From: an uncultured Prevotella sp.
GTDB taxonomy: Bacteria; Bacteroidota; Bacteroidia; Bacteroidales; Bacteroidaceae
Direction of reading: 5' to 3'
Length of the DNA stretch: 9,722 nt
NCBI GenBank assembly: GCA_900546605.1
Contig: URDV01000068.1
Span: 1 to 9,722 of the forward strand
This document shows positions 7,816 to 9,722 of the stretch, piece after piece; the first letter of the stretch is position 1, and every line of letters begins with the position of its first letter. The position numbers and the translations under genes are program-made. Under the pieces are notes generated by a model. The model was not told the DNA's origin, made no database searches, and was given only the letters and a program-made list of their open reading frames with translations.

Positions 7816-8529
7816 CTACTTTAAGCAATTCAAATATTGCTGGATAGTTGACTTTAAACCTAAATACAGGGCATCACATATTAAGGCGTGACCTATACTT
7901 ACTTCATCAACCCAAGGAATGCATTTATGGAAATAAGCTAGATTCTGTAAGCTGAGGTCGTGTCCAGCATTTAGTCCTATACCTATTTCGCGACAAAAGC
8001 GTGCAGTTTCGACAAAGGGTGCTATTGCCTCCTCACGATTGCGGGCATAATTGGCAGCATAAGGTTCAGTGTAAAGCTCCACCCTATCGGCTCCTATTGC
8101 TTTGGCGCATTGTGCCATCTCTTTGTTTGCATCAATAAATATGCTCACTCTGATGCCGTGCTCTTTAAATCGTTCCACAATGGGACGCAATAGTTCAGCA
8201 TTCGCTTTTGTGTCCCAACCATGGTTCGACGTCAGCTGGCTTGGAGCATCGGGGACAAGCGTTACTTGCGTAGGCTTTGCTTTTATTACCAACTCACAAA
8301 AATCATCACTCGGGTAGCCCTCGATGTTAAACTCTGTAGTAAGCAAGGGACGGAGGTCAAAGACATCTTGATGGCGTATGTGCCGCTCATCAGGACGTGG
8401 ATGTACCGTTATGCCTTGGGCACCGAATTGTTCACAATCTAATGCCACGCGAACCACATCGGGATTGTTTCCACCACGTGCATTACGCAAAGTTGCTACT
8501 TTATTAATGTTTACACTTAACTTTGTCAT
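7816..8529 (-). CDS. pdxJ: Pyridoxine 5'-phosphate synthase PdxJ
   Basis: PdxJ condenses 1-deoxy-D-xylulose 5-phosphate with 3-amino-2-oxopropyl phosphate to give pyridoxine 5'-phosphate, the ring-closing step of the DXP-dependent vitamin B6 route, in the cytoplasm. It is a TIM-barrel enzyme. Signatures in order are LSVNINKVATLRNARGG (4-20), VHPRPDERHI (42-51) with the catalytic-type His43, EFNIEGYPS (66-74) with Glu70, TLVPDAPSQLTSNHGWD (90-106), RVELYTEPYA (149-158), GLNAGHDLSLQNL (185-197) with His190, and the phosphate-binding SIGHALICDAL (211-221). The 237 residues match the family and nothing is missing. The ATG at 8529 opens directly on the conserved N-terminal strand. It is divergent from nadK, with a TACCTTTG box about 130 bp upstream. 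The downstream DJ-1 gene points the same way, across a structured 229-bp gap. Confidence 0.97.
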   Translation of the reverse strand: MTKLSVNINKVATLRNARGGNNPDVVRVALDCEQFGAQGITVHPRPDERHIRHQDVFDLRPLLTTEFNIEGYPSDDFCELVIKAKPTQVTLVPDAPSQLTSNHGWDTKANAELLRPIVERFKEHGIRVSIFIDANKEMAQCAKAIGADRVELYTEPYAANYARNREEAIAPFVETARFCREIGIGLNAGHDLSLQNLAYFHKCIPWVDEVSIGHALICDALYLGLKSTIQQYLNCLK

Positions 8530-8561
8530 GTTTTACTAATCGCTATTTAAAACGAAAACTG

Positions 8562-8569
8562 TAAATTTG
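8562..8569 (+). promoter_or_regulatory. Possible -7 box for nadK
   Basis: TAAATTTG fits TAnnTTTG exactly, but no TTTG stands 19-21 bases upstream. If used, the leader to the nadK ATG at 8746 would be about 170 bases. It is an AT-rich match that chance could produce, yet it is the best rightward candidate in the 8530-8745 spacer. Confidence 0.3.
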
Positions 8570-8619
8570 CGCTTGTCATAAAAGCAACTTTCCCTAAAAA
8601 GGATTCTATTGCTTATAAA

Positions 8620-8639
8620 AGTAGCTACTATTCAATAGT
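8620..8639. promoter_or_regulatory. Two overlapping short palindromes in the pdxJ-nadK spacer
   Basis: AGTAGCTACT (8620-8629) is a perfect 10-bp palindrome, and ACTATTCAATAGT (8627-8639) is a 13-bp palindrome with a one-base centre. They overlap by three bases and lie between the two promoter-like boxes. They could be a dimeric repressor site or a small hairpin. Palindromes of this size also arise by chance in AT-rich DNA. Confidence 0.25.
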
Positions 8640-8657
8640 TGACTTTTATTTGACACA

Positions 8658-8665
8658 CAAAGGTA
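8658..8665 (-). promoter_or_regulatory. Probable -7 box for pdxJ
   Basis: Read leftwards, TACCTTTG matches TAnnTTTG and is followed by TGTG, a common Bacteroidetes form. No TTTG occurs at the -33 distance, which is frequent in this phylum. Transcription would begin near 8650, giving a pdxJ leader of about 120 bases. Confidence 0.5.
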
Positions 8666-8745
8666 CAACTTTTGGGGCTTTTTTTATTTCATACTTACGG
8701 GTTATTTGTGAAAAAGCTCCTATTTTTAAGTTATTTTATCTATAC

Positions 8746-9636
8746 ATGACTTATTCTCATTTAAAATTTGCCCTTTTCGGTAATATATATCAGACAAAGA
8801 AGAACCAATACGTTTCGCACGTTATTGAAAAGTTGAAGGCGTTACAGGTACAAATATGTATTGAGAGTAAATTTGCCTCATTCATTCACGAAGAGCTAAA
8901 AATTGAGTTGAATGGCATCGATACATTCAGCCGTGCGCAACATTGTTGTGCTCACGTAGCTATTTCGATAGGTGGGGATGGAACTTTTTTAGGTACTGCA
9001 GCTATGGTGGGCACAAGCGGCATACCCATTTTGGGTATAAACACGGGACGTTTAGGCTTTTTGGCCGATGTTTCACCCGATGCCATTGACGAGGCGCTTG
9101 AGGCCTTGTGTAAGGGTGACTATATTATAGAAAAACGTAATGCCCTAGCAGTTATGAAAAATGGGGAGCTATCGACCTTTTACCCATATGCCTTAAATGA
9201 GGTGGCGATTCTAAAGCATGATAACTCTTCGCTTATTGAAATCAAGACTTTTATTAATAACCATTTTTTAACTAACTACTTGGCTGACGGACTAATTATT
9301 TCTACGCCCACTGGCTCTACAGGCTATTCACTTAGTGTGGGTGGACCTATTTTAGTTCCACAATCGGGCACCTTTTGCATTTCACCGATTGCTCCGCATA
9401 GCTTGTCTGTTCGTCCTGTCGTAGTGCGCGATGATGTTGACATAAGGCTTGAGGTTTGTAGCCGCAGCCACAACTTTTTGTTGGCTTGTGATGGACAGAG
9501 CGAAAGTTTGTCGCACCACACCCTCATATCAGTAAAACGTGCGCCACACACAATTAAGGTTATAAAAATTGAACACAAACATTTTTTTGACACGCTAAGA
9601 GAAAAAATGATGTGGGGAATGGACCAACGCAATTAA
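8746..9636 (+). CDS. nadK: NAD kinase
   Basis: NadK phosphorylates NAD at the 2'-hydroxyl of the adenosine ribose to make NADP, the only de novo source of NADP(H), in the cytoplasm. Residues counted from the ATG at 8746: an N-terminal strand typical of the family (KFALFGNIYQ, 7-16), SIGGDGTFLG (74-83) with the GGDGT motif and catalytic Asp78, GINTGRLGFLADV (97-109), the NE pair at 151-152, DGLIISTPTGSTGYS (181-195), and ACDGQ (247-251). The product is 296 residues, normal for Bacteroidetes. The frame stays open to a TTG at 8650, but those 32 extra residues are unlike NadK and precede the conserved first strand, so ATG 8746 is preferred. It is divergent from pdxJ. No terminator follows within the 86 bases to the window end. 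Confidence 0.97.
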   Translation: MTYSHLKFALFGNIYQTKKNQYVSHVIEKLKALQVQICIESKFASFIHEELKIELNGIDTFSRAQHCCAHVAISIGGDGTFLGTAAMVGTSGIPILGINTGRLGFLADVSPDAIDEALEALCKGDYIIEKRNALAVMKNGELSTFYPYALNEVAILKHDNSSLIEIKTFINNHFLTNYLADGLIISTPTGSTGYSLSVGGPILVPQSGTFCISPIAPHSLSVRPVVVRDDVDIRLEVCSRSHNFLLACDGQSESLSHHTLISVKRAPHTIKVIKIEHKHFFDTLREKMMWGMDQRN

Positions 9637-9676
9637 ACGAAAATTACTATTTTTTACCCGTTGGCGGAATTTCAGG

Positions 9677-9708
9677 TTGACGGGTTAACAAGTTGACAGG
9701 TTAACAAG
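9677..9708. repeat. Two-copy 16-bp tandem repeat downstream of nadK
   Basis: TTGACGGGTTAACAAG (9677-9692) is followed directly by TTGACAGGTTAACAAG (9693-9708), identical at 15 of 16 bases. Each copy contains the palindrome GTTAAC. The array degenerates after 9708 and its extent past the window is unknown. It looks like a small minisatellite; no function is evident. Confidence 0.8.
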
Positions 9709-9722
9709 TAAGTATGCTTTAC

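Noticed and set aside
8650..8745. N-terminal extension of NadK from a TTG at 8650
   Set aside because: The 32 added residues are hydrophobic and unlike NadK, and the conserved first strand begins right after the ATG at 8746. The extension is upstream DNA that happens to lack a stop, and it overlaps the likely pdxJ promoter.
9324..9632. 102-codon minus-strand frame inside nadK
   Set aside because: It lies opposite the conserved C-terminal half of NadK and has no independent support.
9656..9685. Terminator for nadK
   Set aside because: A 6-bp stem exists (ACCCGT/ACGGGT), but no T run follows it on either strand, so it does not fit an intrinsic terminator.

Overview
The window looks like core chromosome of a Bacteroidales bacterium, most likely Prevotella or a close relative. 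Three things suggest this: the genes are close to Bacteroidetes versions of TamB, RecG, DJ-1, PdxJ and NadK; the spacers are AT-rich with A-rich start contexts and no clear Shine-Dalgarno sequences; and a promoter at 73-103 fits the Bacteroidetes consensus TTTG-N19-TAnnTTTG exactly. The genus is inferred, not proven.

Layout. Bases 21-104 form a long inverted repeat whose right arm carries that promoter, reading right into a 1490-codon tamB gene (201-4673) that starts with TTG. tamB converges on a leftward group across a 223-bp spacer with a terminator-like hairpin placed to stop the leftward transcripts. The leftward group, in transcription order, is pdxJ (8529-7816), a 229-bp spacer holding a 127-bp imperfect hairpin, a DJ-1/PfpI gene (7586-7002), then recG (6996-4897) 5 bp later. 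Divergent from pdxJ, across a 216-bp spacer, is nadK (8746-9636). The window ends in a short 16-bp tandem repeat.

Function. The genes are housekeeping: an envelope protein of the TAM/AsmA-like class that supports outer-membrane assembly or lipid transport, a branch-migration helicase for stalled forks and recombination intermediates, a DJ-1-type stress or deglycase-like protein, the last de novo step of pyridoxine 5'-phosphate synthesis, and NAD phosphorylation to NADP. pdxJ and nadK are both cofactor genes; the others share no obvious pathway.

No mobile element, CRISPR array, RNA gene or defence system is visible, and I do not see a new multi-gene system. The parts that deserve a second look are non-coding: the palindromic promoter at the left end, the long pdxJ/DJ-1 hairpin whose mismatches are nearly all transitions, two promoter-like boxes facing each other between pdxJ and nadK, and the tandem repeat at the right edge.
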